Shown: positions 1 to 6,448, numbered from the stretch's first letter. The stretch is 17,691 nucleotides of DNA from Actinomycetes bacterium (GCA_022600255.1 JAHZKU010000230.1:1-17691), one strand, 5' to 3'. Numbers and translations: made by a program. Notes: generated by a model from the sequence alone, not told the origin.

Positions 1-176
1 CGGGCGTCGTTGCGGTAGAAGCCAGAACCCTTAAAAACAACCCCAACGTTTCCGAAGAGTTTTCGTAGGGTGTTCTGATCACAGGCTTCGCAGTGAGTCA
101 GTGCATCGTCTGCGAAGGATTGCACGGCGTCAATGCGGTTTCCGCAGTTAGTGCATTGGTATTCATACGTGGGCAC
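1..176 (-). CDS. FmdB-family zinc-ribbon protein, Ruc-like (3' end outside window)
   Basis: The first 58 codons of a small protein lie on the minus strand; the rest is off the left edge. The start is GTG at 176-174, preceded by a GGAG ribosome binding site 6 bases away. The visible part begins MPTYEYQCTNCG and has two CxxC knuckles (C8/C11 and C29/C32), followed by a short segment rich in Gly, Phe and Lys (KLFGNVGVVFKGSGFYRND). This is the FmdB regulatory-protein zinc ribbon. In mycobacteria the family member next to the folate cyclo-ligase gene (Rv0991c, Ruc) is a redox-regulated chaperone whose zinc cysteines sense oxidation. The neighbourhood here is the same except for the crcB pair in between, so a Ruc-like role is plausible. 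It remains inference, because the C-terminal tail that would discriminate is not in the window. The family call is firm. Confidence 0.9.
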   Translation of the reverse strand, partial: MPTYEYQCTNCGNRIDAVQSFADDALTHCEACDQNTLRKLFGNVGVVFKGSGFYRNDA

Positions 177-342
177 GCGGTCTCCAAACACCTCAGTTGA
201 TGATCTAGGGGCTCGGCAGCACCCAACCGTTGCGGCGGAATGATGCGCAGACAACGGGTAGCAGGGGAGCCCTCGGTAATGATAGCGGGCAATGGGGGTG
301 TGGAGGATTCGTGATCGGTCCACGGCCTTTGGGCGGATTCGC

Positions 343-348
343 TACGGT
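343..348 (+). promoter_or_regulatory. candidate -10 box for leaderless crcB1
   Basis: The hexamer TACGGT fits TANNNT and ends 6 bases before ATG 355. No Shine-Dalgarno sequence precedes that ATG. A transcript starting at or very near the A of the start codon would be leaderless. No convincing -35 element was seen. Confidence 0.4.
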
Positions 349-354
349 CGGCTC

Positions 355-825
355 ATGTCACATCCTCCCGACGCCGCTACGCGTCGCGTGGATCCCGCGT
401 TCTGGCAGGTGCTGGGCCTCGTCGCGCTGGGCGGAGCGGCCGGTGCCAGCGTTCGATATGGCAGCAACGTCGCGCTACCGCACGATCCCGGCCAATTTCC
501 GTTCGCGGACCTTGCCGCCAACCTCGTCGGCTGCTTGCTCATGGGACTGTTCTTGGGTGTGGTGACAACTCTGCCTCGGACACCCCCGCGGCTGACGCCG
601 TTGCTGGCCACCGGGTTCCTGGGCGGCCTCACCACCTTCTCAAGTTATGCGGCTGACGCGGCCGTGCTTGCAGACGCCGGGGCTACAGCCAAGCTTTTCG
701 TTTACGTGCTCGGCACGTTGCTGTTCGGCTGGTTACTGTTGCGCGCGGGCTGGACCTTTGGCCGGCGAGGGGAACGGCCTGATGAGGGAAGGCCAGAGTT
801 CGGCCCCGCAGAGATGGGCGACTGA
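355..825 (+). CDS. crcB: CrcB/Fluc fluoride channel subunit, first of a pair
   Basis: This 156-residue membrane protein exports fluoride when paired with a second subunit. Its N-terminal tail of about 15 residues is longer than usual. The family marks follow: GGAAGASVRYG in the first helix, the NLVG segment with the conserved pore Asn, and GFLGGLTTFSSYA in the third helix. The second aromatic of the phenylalanine box is Tyr here (FSSY), where the neighbour has Phe (FSTF). The frame is open upstream to 292, but the family similarity begins after ATG 355 and the extra residues resemble nothing, so 355 is preferred. The stop overlaps the start of the next crcB (TGATG), so the two are translationally coupled. 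Gram-positive bacteria commonly encode two such half-size paralogues that assemble as a heterodimer. Confidence 0.92.
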   Translation: MSHPPDAATRRVDPAFWQVLGLVALGGAAGASVRYGSNVALPHDPGQFPFADLAANLVGCLLMGLFLGVVTTLPRTPPRLTPLLATGFLGGLTTFSSYAADAAVLADAGATAKLFVYVLGTLLFGWLLLRAGWTFGRRGERPDEGRPEFGPAEMGD

Positions 826-1184
826 TGGCGTGGCTGTTGGTTGCGTTGGGCGCCGCAGTTGGTGCGCCGAGTCGGTTCCTAGTGGATCGCGCTGTGCAGC
901 GATACGTGGTAGAAAACCACCCAAAACGAATTGCGTTGGGCACCCTCACGGTGAATGTCCTGGGGTCGGCCATTCTGGGTTTGGTCATGGCGCGACTCGA
1001 TAGTGACTGGGGTCTCTTGCTGGGCACCGGCTTCTGCGGAGCGTTCACCACGTTCTCCACCTTTGCCGCGCAGACCGACGAGTCGATTCGGGAAGACTGG
1101 CCGGTTGTAGGCATCCTCAACGTCGTGCTGAGCGTGGCTCTGTGTTTTGGGGTCTTCTGGCTGACTTGGTCGGTGCTTTCCTGA
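825..1184 (+). CDS. crcB: CrcB/Fluc fluoride channel subunit, second of a pair
   Basis: This 119-residue, four-helix membrane protein is the partner of the preceding gene in a dual-topology fluoride channel. It contains GAAVGAPSRFLVDR near the N-terminus, GTLTVNVLGSAILG with the pore Asn, and the complete phenylalanine-box motif GFCGAFTTFSTFA. Its length is normal for the family. Its ATG shares one base with the upstream stop codon, so re-initiation is likely and no separate ribosome binding site is needed. It converges on the folate cyclo-ligase gene, with 68 bases between the two stops and no clear hairpin plus T-run terminator between them. Confidence 0.94.
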   Translation: MAWLLVALGAAVGAPSRFLVDRAVQRYVVENHPKRIALGTLTVNVLGSAILGLVMARLDSDWGLLLGTGFCGAFTTFSTFAAQTDESIREDWPVVGILNVVLSVALCFGVFWLTWSVLS

Positions 1185-1252
1185 GCTTGCCGACGGACTG
1201 CCCGGCCTCGTCTACGCTGGCCCGGCAACGACCGCGACAGCCTTGCCGCCGA

Positions 1253-1876
1253 TCAGCGGGGCGCTCGGACCGGTTTCACCCCGGCTTCGGTCATGATGTG
1301 CGTCACCGGCTCGTCGTGTTCCTGCGCCGGCACGGCACGACACTCCCGTTCGAAACACACGCCGATGATGAGCGGGTCGGGGCCAGAGTCGGCATCAGCT
1401 GTGATGCGCCCCGCCCGAAGTTCGGACAGTAGCCGGTCGTAGTACCCGCCGCCGTAGCCGAGGCGCAATCCGGTCGATGGATCGATCGCCAGGGCAGGGA
1501 CCAACACGATGCTGCCGACGGACCGGAACGGGGCGGCGCTGAGCCCAGCGGTCTGGCCTTGGGGACGAGGTATCCCAACTGGACGCTCCTCGAGTTGGCC
1601 CTTGGCGGCCACCACCCACTCAAGGGCCTCTCCTCCCACTGGCCTGGGGATTAGCACGGTGGTGCTGGGCGCGATACGCACGAGGCAGCGGAGGAACCCG
1701 GTGATGTCGGGCTCTGTGGGCGTTGGTTGGAACGCAGCCAGGACACTGGGATCGCCTTCCCTATCGACGTAGGAGGTCAACCAACCAATGGCGGCCGAGG
1801 CGAACTGGGGGACTACCAGAGTTTGTCGATCGGCTTTCAATTGCTGGCGTAGCGCCACTTTGTCTTGTGCGGTCAC
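1253..1876 (-). CDS. 5-formyltetrahydrofolate cyclo-ligase
   Basis: The enzyme (methenyltetrahydrofolate synthetase, EC 6.3.3.2) uses ATP to convert 5-formyl-THF to 5,10-methenyl-THF in the cytoplasm, returning a stored folate to one-carbon metabolism. The protein is 207 residues, close to the family norm. It has the signature GLRLGYGGGYYDRLL in its C-terminal half, preceded by VLVPALAIDP, and the usual Arg/Lys-rich N-terminus (KVALRQQLKADRQ). The frame is open further upstream to 2056, but those 60 residues look like noise. GTG 1876-1874 has a strong GGGGAGGG ribosome binding site and begins where the family similarity begins. The gene is divergent from galU, an arrangement conserved in many actinobacteria. 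Confidence 0.93.
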   Translation of the reverse strand: MTAQDKVALRQQLKADRQTLVVPQFASAAIGWLTSYVDREGDPSVLAAFQPTPTEPDITGFLRCLVRIAPSTTVLIPRPVGGEALEWVVAAKGQLEERPVGIPRPQGQTAGLSAAPFRSVGSIVLVPALAIDPSTGLRLGYGGGYYDRLLSELRAGRITADADSGPDPLIIGVCFERECRAVPAQEHDEPVTHIMTEAGVKPVRAPR

Positions 1877-2149
1877 ATCCCTCCCCTGGGTGGCTGTCGC
1901 TCTCTGCGGGTGCAACCCGGAAGATAGCAGATTGGCGGGGACTGGCCAGCCGTGCGACGGCCCATGGTGAGGACAAGAAGAGCAACAGCCCAGTCTCTCT
2001 CGACGAAGGGGACGCGGCCAGCACCGGCCCAGCGGTTTCTGCTGCGGTTGGGTCACGGGACCACATGTTGAGCGTAACTTGAGTGCCTCAACCGCTCGGG
2101 GCGGTTATGACTGGCCAGATGGAGCTCTTGGCGGAAACGTCACCCGCAC

Positions 2150-2199
2150 CGTGTCGCAGGTTTGCGCGGACCACGTGTCGCAGGTTTGCGCGGACCACG
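2150..2199. repeat. two-copy perfect tandem repeat, 24-base unit
   Basis: Copies at 2151-2174 and 2175-2198 are identical and abut; each starts GTGTCGCAGG and ends GCGCGGACCAC. The periodicity extends one base on either side. With only two copies and no spacer it is a tandem duplication. It could double a protein-binding site in the divergent promoter region or be a neutral slippage event. Confidence 0.9.
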
Positions 2200-2414
2200 C
2201 GCTGAGTGATGGATCTGCGGCTGGGCCGACCCGGCGGCTCGGGCTGCTCCCCGATGGCAGATGGACCTAGGCCACTGCCTCGGTCGCCGCGGCAATTGCG
2301 GATAGGCTGGTGGCATGTTGGCTGTTGGGCGATATTGTCCGTCATCGCGCCGAATCGTCACGGGTAACCGTGGCGGCTTCGCGCGGCAGCCCGAAGCCCC
2401 CTGCCACTCGCGGG

Positions 2415-2437
2415 TCGGTGAACCTGGTGTTCACCGA
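2415..2437 (+). promoter_or_regulatory. perfect 9-bp inverted repeat before galU
   Basis: The arms TCGGTGAAC (2415-2423) and GTTCACCGA (2429-2437) are perfectly complementary around a 5-base centre, CTGGT. The element ends 36 bases before the galU start. It has no T-run, so it is not a terminator. It could be an operator for a dimeric repressor or a stable hairpin in the galU leader. Confidence 0.65.
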
Positions 2438-2473
2438 AGAACCTGACGAAACAACCAAGAGAAGTGTAGCGAC

Positions 2474-3367
2474 ATGACCCATCAGCAAGTCACGAAGTCC
2501 GTTATCCCCGCAGCCGGACTCGGAACGCGTTTCCTGCCCGCCACGAAGGCGGTGCCCAAGGAGATGCTGCCGGTCTTTGACGCGCCAGCGATTGAATATG
2601 TGGTGCGCGAGTCTGTCGCCGCAGGATTGGATGATGTCCTGTTGATTTCAGGCCGAGGTAAGGAAGCGATCGAAAACCATTTCGATCGAAATGTCGAGTT
2701 AGAGCAGGTGCTGACCGCCAAGGGTGACCAAGGGCGACTGGACTTGGTGCGGGAGACGGCCGATTTGGCTCACATTCACTCGGTCCGGCAGGGACAGGCC
2801 CTTGGCCTTGGTCACGCTGTCCTGATGGCAGCCGAACACGTCGGCTCCGAACCCTTCGCTGTCCTGCTCGGCGACGATTTGATCGATGTCCACACGCCGG
2901 TTCTGGAAAAAATGCTGGCCGTGCGCGCCGAGTACGGCGGCTCCGTGATCTGTCTAATGGAAGTACCGCACGAGTCGATATCGCTATACGGCTGTGTCGC
3001 GATCGAATCAACAGATTCTGCTGATGTGGTGCGGGTGACGGATTTGGTGGAGAAGCCTCCGGTAGCCGAGGCGCCTAGCGACTATGCGGTTATTGGCCGC
3101 TACGTCTTGGACCCGGCTGTTTTTGCGGTGCTCCGAGACACCGAACCGGGTCGCGGTGGCGAGATTCAACTGACCGATGCCCTGCAGACCCTGGCGAAAA
3201 TGCCAGCAGAAGCGGGCGGTGGTGTCACCGGCCTCGTTTTCTCAGGAAACCGCTTTGACACCGGCGACAAGTTGTCCTACCTCAAGGCGGTGGTGACACT
3301 CGCTGGTCGGGATCCCGACCTTGGGGCAGACTTCAACGCTTGGTTGCGAGATTTCACAGCAGAATAG
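2474..3367 (+). CDS. galU: UTP-glucose-1-phosphate uridylyltransferase
   Basis: GalU makes UDP-glucose from UTP and glucose-1-phosphate in the cytoplasm, feeding cell-wall glycans, glycolipids and storage sugars. The protein is 297 residues, normal length. The nucleotide-binding loop AAGLGTRFLPATKAVPKE lies at residues 13-30. Further on are QGQALGLGHAV, the metal-site LLGDDLID, VEKPPVAE, GRGGEIQLTDAL and the C-terminal DTGDKLSYLKAVV. The start agrees with the family. Its ribosome binding site is weak and distant (AAGAGAAG about 11 bases away). The gene opens a unit with the MoeA-like gene (37-base gap) and rimJ (2-base gap). A perfect inverted repeat sits just upstream and may regulate it. 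Confidence 0.97.
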   Translation: MTHQQVTKSVIPAAGLGTRFLPATKAVPKEMLPVFDAPAIEYVVRESVAAGLDDVLLISGRGKEAIENHFDRNVELEQVLTAKGDQGRLDLVRETADLAHIHSVRQGQALGLGHAVLMAAEHVGSEPFAVLLGDDLIDVHTPVLEKMLAVRAEYGGSVICLMEVPHESISLYGCVAIESTDSADVVRVTDLVEKPPVAEAPSDYAVIGRYVLDPAVFAVLRDTEPGRGGEIQLTDALQTLAKMPAEAGGGVTGLVFSGNRFDTGDKLSYLKAVVTLAGRDPDLGADFNAWLRDFTAE

Positions 3368-3372
3368 GCCCG

Positions 3373-3386
3373 CTTTTGGTCAAAAG
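3373..3386 (+). promoter_or_regulatory. inverted repeat in the galU / MoeA-like gap
   Basis: CTTTTG (3373-3378) and CAAAAG (3381-3386) are perfect inverted copies separated by GT. The overlapping GGTC and GACC give an alternative small hairpin. The element sits between the galU stop and the start of the MoeA-like gene. It is too short for a confident terminator and may be an operator or chance. Confidence 0.3.
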
Positions 3387-3391
3387 ACCGG

Positions 3392-3397
3392 CACAAT
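3392..3397 (+). promoter_or_regulatory. weak candidate -10 box for the MoeA-like gene
   Basis: The hexamer CACAAT matches TATAAT at four of six positions and ends 7 bases before GTG 3405. That start has no Shine-Dalgarno sequence. The spacing equals that seen before metG and pmt. It is the weakest of the set because the first T is replaced by C. Confidence 0.25.
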
Positions 3398-3404
3398 CAA
3401 AGAC

Positions 3405-4601
3405 GTGCCACCCACTTCGTTAGATCACCGGCTTGCCCAGACACTCAAACGCGTGGGGCCGCTGCAACCGCTAGACGTGACGTTGCCAGAGTCCCGAGGA
3501 ACGGTCTTGGCTGCCGACGTCGTGGCTGAGCAGCCTTGGCCGGCCTTCGCGACCTGTGCCGCCAACGGATTCGCGGTACGCGCGGCTGACGTTCGACCAG
3601 GGGCCAGCCTGGCCCTCATCGACCCCGCCGTCGCTGGTGCGCAAGGGGCTTTGGCCATTGGTCCAGGTAAGGCGATCGCCGTGCAAGCCGGTGCGCCGTT
3701 ACCCGGCGCCGCGGATACGATTCTGGCCCCAACGATGGTCGGGCGATCTGGGGATCAACTCCAAGTCCGCACCTCAGCGCCACAAGGCTCGGGCATCACC
3801 GCAGCTGGCAGTGTGGCACCGGTCGGCAAAGTCTTGATTCCGCGAGGAACACTGGTGGACGATCGATGCATCGGAGTATTGGCCGCACTTGGTCGCTCGC
3901 GAGTGTCAGTATTGCCCCGGCCCAGAGTGGTCATGGTCTCGATAGGGGATAGCGCCACCGAACGGTTCGGGGCGCTCGAAACCAGCAAGACTGACGATGC
4001 CGCGGGCCTCCTTCTCGTGGCTAGCGCGGCCACGCAGGGCGGCATCCCGTTTCGGGTCGGGCCGATCTCCAATGAACCGACGCTCGTGGCGGACACACTC
4101 GATGACCAACTGGTCCGTGCAGACCTGATTGTTGTTGTGGGTGGCAGTGACGGCGATGGGAGTCCGGTGCAAACGGCGTTGCGCCAGCTGGGTGACGTGT
4201 CTTTTGAGCCGTCCCCAACCAACCTGCCCGCCTTTGGGATGGGAACGCTGGGAACCGAGAGTGCCGAGATCATCGCTCTGCCCCCCGATCCGGTAGCCAG
4301 CTACCTGCTCTTTCAGTTGCTGGCTCGGCCAATCATTCAGAAGATGCTGGGGGCGCCCCCTCAAAAAGCTGATTCCATCCGCCTAGGAGTGGATGTCCCA
4401 GCTTCGCCAGGGCACGCTCAGATTCTTCTGGTGAACCTTGACGCTGCGGGTCGTGCGGTACCGATGGCGACGCGACATCCGAATCTGATGGATCTTCAAT
4501 CAGCGGACGGGATGATCCAGGTTCAGCCCGGTCTCTCGGTGCAGCGGCGTGATTCCGAAGTCGCAATCATTCGGTTTGCGAATGGTCCTAGAGGTTCCTG
4601 A
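3405..4601 (+). CDS. glp: gephyrin/MoeA-like protein Glp with degenerate active site
   Basis: The 398-residue protein has the MoeA/gephyrin-E fold throughout: N-terminal domain, central MoCF-binding domain (VVVGGSDGDGSPV...) and the C-terminal MoeA_C barrel (SADGMIQVQPG). MoeA inserts molybdenum into molybdopterin, but here the catalytic motifs are lost. SAMDGYAV has become TCAANGFAV, with Asn54 in place of the essential Asp. The MTGAP motif reads QAGAP. TGDEL reads IGDSA. The PGKP lysines are absent (SPTNLPAFG), LPGNPVS reads LPPDPVA, and the barrel Arg is gone. The gene lies between galU and rimJ with sepX/glpR following, as for corynebacterial Glp, which binds FtsZ and a membrane receptor. 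I infer a division scaffold without Moco activity. Start: the frame is open to 3321, inside galU, but similarity begins after GTG 3405. Confidence 0.85.
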   Translation: MPPTSLDHRLAQTLKRVGPLQPLDVTLPESRGTVLAADVVAEQPWPAFATCAANGFAVRAADVRPGASLALIDPAVAGAQGALAIGPGKAIAVQAGAPLPGAADTILAPTMVGRSGDQLQVRTSAPQGSGITAAGSVAPVGKVLIPRGTLVDDRCIGVLAALGRSRVSVLPRPRVVMVSIGDSATERFGALETSKTDDAAGLLLVASAATQGGIPFRVGPISNEPTLVADTLDDQLVRADLIVVVGGSDGDGSPVQTALRQLGDVSFEPSPTNLPAFGMGTLGTESAEIIALPPDPVASYLLFQLLARPIIQKMLGAPPQKADSIRLGVDVPASPGHAQILLVNLDAAGRAVPMATRHPNLMDLQSADGMIQVQPGLSVQRRDSEVAIIRFANGPRGS

Positions 4602-4603
4602 CC

Positions 4604-5206
4604 GTGTCCCAATGGCCGGTTCAGTTGCAGCACGGTGACGTGCAGCTGCGGCCGCTGAAGCTGTCCGATCGCACACAATGGTCTGAGCTCCGCACGAGAA
4701 ACGTTGAGTGGCTGCGCAAGTGGGATGCCACGCTGCCCATGGCCGACGAGTCTGTGCCGGTGACGTTCGGCGCGATGGTTCGCCTGTTACGCAAGGAAGC
4801 GAAGGCGGGTCGAAGTCTTTCGTTCGCGATCTTGTACCAGGGCGTGCTGGCCGGCCAGATTACGCTGGGCGGAATCTCATACGGTTCCCTGCGGGCTGCC
4901 AACATCGGCTACTGGATCGATGAGCGGGTGGCCGGACGTGGCATCATGCCAACCGCCGTAGCGTTGGTGGGGGACTACGCCATCGCGGTGCTGCGCCTCC
5001 ACAGGATTGAGATCAACCTTCGGCCCGAGAACGAGGCCAGCCGACGGGTCGTCGACAAGCTCGGCTTTCAGTATGAGGGCCGTCGTGTGGCTTACCTGCA
5101 CATCGACGGTGATTGGCGCGATCACGATTGTTATGTGATGACAAGCACTACTGCGGAGCCGGCCCTGATGGCAGCACTGTCGAGTCGGCGGCTGAAGGGC
5201 ACCTAG
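4604..5206 (+). CDS. rimJ: GNAT-family N-acetyltransferase, RimJ/RimL type
   Basis: This 200-residue acetyl-CoA-dependent N-acetyltransferase belongs to the group containing the ribosomal protein N-terminal acetyltransferases RimJ and RimL. The GNAT core is clear: LQHGDVQLRPLKLSD at the N-terminus, then IGYWIDERVAGRGIMPTAV with the acetyl-CoA pyrophosphate-binding loop (VAGRGI). HRIEINLRPENEASRRVVDK and LGFQYEGRR are typical of RimJ. The GTG start lies 2 bases after the preceding stop and is preceded by AGAGG, so translation is coupled. The symbol follows the conserved galU-moeA-rimJ order; the true acceptor (ribosomal S5 or another protein N-terminus) cannot be read from sequence. A hairpin followed by six T's comes after the stop. 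Confidence 0.88.
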   Translation: MSQWPVQLQHGDVQLRPLKLSDRTQWSELRTRNVEWLRKWDATLPMADESVPVTFGAMVRLLRKEAKAGRSLSFAILYQGVLAGQITLGGISYGSLRAANIGYWIDERVAGRGIMPTAVALVGDYAIAVLRLHRIEINLRPENEASRRVVDKLGFQYEGRRVAYLHIDGDWRDHDCYVMTSTTAEPALMAALSSRRLKGT

Positions 5207-5248
5207 CGGCGATCACCCGGAAGGTAGCCGCTCCTAGACCACTTTTTT
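5205..5248 (+). terminator. possible rho-independent terminator after rimJ
   Basis: AGCGGC (5205-5210) pairs with GCCGCT (5227-5232), and ATC/GGT can extend the stem past one mismatch around an 8-base loop. Six T's follow at 5243-5248, but 10 bases after the stem, so the geometry is imperfect. It would end the galU-glp-rimJ transcript before the 236-base gap to the next gene. Confidence 0.4.
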
Positions 5249-5435
5249 GAGTAACTGGAGTAGCGGCGCTCGGCAGCGGTCCGCGCTCAGGAGTACTTCT
5301 AGCAGCGCCAGCTTGGTTCTCTAGTTTCCCGTCCAAATCACGACCTTGCCCCGAAATTGGCTCAACCATTCAGAAAAACAGAGTGTGACGCGCGACACGG
5401 GGGGCAAAGTCCCTGCGCGTCTGGGTATCCCCCTC

Positions 5436-5441
5436 TAATCT
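5436..5441 (+). promoter_or_regulatory. candidate -10 box for leaderless sepX/glpR
   Basis: TAATCT fits TANNNT and ends exactly 7 bases before GTG 5449, the third codon of the annotated frame. The ATG at 5443 would lie upstream of the expected transcription start and has no ribosome binding site. This favours GTG 5449 as the true start. Confidence 0.4.
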
Positions 5442-5442
5442 A

Positions 5443-6270
5443 ATGAGCGTGACAGGCTTGATCTACGTAGTCCTCATCGCCGTGTGGGGTGTTGTGCTCG
5501 TTCCCCGCTGGCTGCGGCGCCATGACGAATCCAAGCGGTTCAAGGACCGAGATCGTATGGCTGCGGCCCTGACCCACGAGTCGGATATCGATGACGACAG
5601 CATTGAGGTCCATGACGGAGATCATCACCGTGCGGCGACATGGGGCGAATACGTGCGCGGTCTGACACACATTGATGTGGGCCATTACGCCCGTGCCCTG
5701 AGTTCGCGGCAACGCAGTGTTGCCGCAGGACGTCGGCGTCGGGTTCTCATGATTCTGGGAGCAGTGCTGGCGGTTTCCCTCGTCGGGAGCTTTGCGGGGC
5801 TCCTGCCAGGGTCGCTGGTCGCGCTCTCGACCCTGGTGCTGGTGGGTTATGTGTCGGTGATGTTCTATCAGCTCCGGCGCCGCGAGCTCGCCCTTGCTGG
5901 GGCGGCTACCGGTGCCCCTGATCTGATGTCGCAGGCTGACGAATCCATGGGGAACCCTGCTGGCACCTTGGTGGACGGCGTCCGGGTTGTGGAGCCAGCA
6001 AACACGTGGGAGCCGCGGGAAACGACGTTGCCGACCTACGTCAGCAAGACGAAGGCGTCGAAGATTCCGCGCCGGATCGACTTGACCTCAGGGTGGACCG
6101 GCGCCGACATGGTGGCCCGGGCCCGTGAGCAGCAGGCTTCTCCTGAACTGCGAGACCAGTTCACTCGGGAGTGGAGCGCTGTTCAGCCCGACGAGGATGC
6201 CGAAGTGGCGCACTACGCGCAGGGTTACGACGAAGACGAGGGTTACTACCGTCGCGCGGTGAACGAATAA
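5443..6270 (+). CDS. sepX: divisome membrane protein SepX / Glp receptor GlpR
   Basis: The 275-residue membrane protein has one helix at the very N-terminus (about residues 4-22, LIYVVLIAVWGVVLVPRWL) and a basic cytoplasmic stretch RRHDESKRFKDRDRM. An acidic linker follows, then a helical hairpin at about 101-120 and 124-143, and a soluble C-terminal half ending in an acidic, tyrosine-rich tail (YDEDEGYYRR). This matches the actinobacterial family containing Streptomyces SepX, needed for FtsZ-ring stability, and corynebacterial GlpR, the membrane receptor of the gephyrin-like protein Glp. The Glp-like gene is two genes upstream, supporting the same pairing. A 236-base gap separates it from rimJ, so it probably has its own promoter. 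The start may be ATG 5443 or GTG 5449; neither has a Shine-Dalgarno sequence. Confidence 0.82.
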   Translation: MSVTGLIYVVLIAVWGVVLVPRWLRRHDESKRFKDRDRMAAALTHESDIDDDSIEVHDGDHHRAATWGEYVRGLTHIDVGHYARALSSRQRSVAAGRRRRVLMILGAVLAVSLVGSFAGLLPGSLVALSTLVLVGYVSVMFYQLRRRELALAGAATGAPDLMSQADESMGNPAGTLVDGVRVVEPANTWEPRETTLPTYVSKTKASKIPRRIDLTSGWTGADMVARAREQQASPELRDQFTREWSAVQPDEDAEVAHYAQGYDEDEGYYRRAVNE

Positions 6271-6342
6271 CCCAACGGCTTTGGCCTGGTTCTAGGTGGT
6301 CGGACATGTTGGTACCCTTTTGCAGAGGCCAGTTTTGGCTAA

Positions 6343-6415
6343 GGGGCTGTGGCGCAGTTGGTAGCGCGTCTCGTTCGCAATGAGAAGGCCAGGGGTTCGA
6401 ATCCCCTCAGCTCCA
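6343..6415 (+). tRNA. tRNA-Ala, anticodon CGC
   Basis: The 73-base cloverleaf is complete. The acceptor arms are GGGGCTG and CAGCTCC (one G-T pair) and the D stem is GCGC/GCGC around AGTTGGTA. The anticodon stem TCTCG/TGAGA encloses the loop TTCGCAA. The variable loop is AGGCC, and the T arm is AGGGG-TTCGAAT-CCCCT. Anticodon CGC reads the alanine codon GCG. Discriminator A is followed by CCC, so the CCA end is not encoded and must be added enzymatically. It lies alone between sepX and the DUF3048 lipoprotein gene. Confidence 0.97.
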
Positions 6416-6448
6416 CCCTTCAGCCGCTCATCGGTTTCGGAGAGTCCT

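Larger units (their letters stand above)
1877..2473. other. 597-base divergent intergenic region, 5-FCL / galU
   Basis: No convincing gene lies here. Reading frames such as 2079-2270 have TTG starts, no ribosome binding site and no recognisable protein character. The region should hold the promoters of the leftward folate gene and the rightward galU. Two structures stand out: a 24-base perfect tandem duplication around 2150-2199, and a 9-bp perfect inverted repeat at 2415-2437. No clear -35/-10 pair was found for galU. Confidence 0.7.

Noticed and set aside
177..354. Possible fluoride riboswitch before the crcB pair.
   Set aside because: No segment resembling the conserved crcB-motif core (GGNGAUGGNGUUC...) could be read by eye in this interval.
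1877..2056. 60-residue N-terminal extension of the folate cyclo-ligase.
   Set aside because: The extension is Cys/Arg/Pro-rich noise, while GTG 1876 has a strong ribosome binding site and gives the normal family length.
2150..2199. Start of a CRISPR array.
   Set aside because: There are only two copies, directly abutting with no spacers, and no cas genes nearby.
2079..2270. Small gene containing the tandem repeat in frame.
   Set aside because: It needs a TTG start, has no ribosome binding site or -10 box at proper spacing, and its translation has no recognisable features.
3321..3404. Upstream extension of the Glp-like gene into galU.
   Set aside because: The added 28 residues are the out-of-frame reading of the galU end; family similarity begins right after GTG 3405.
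6380..6448. Lipoprotein start inside the tRNA-Ala gene.
   Set aside because: The extra 23 residues are translated tRNA; ATG 6449 has a GGAGAG site and begins a standard lipoprotein signal peptide.
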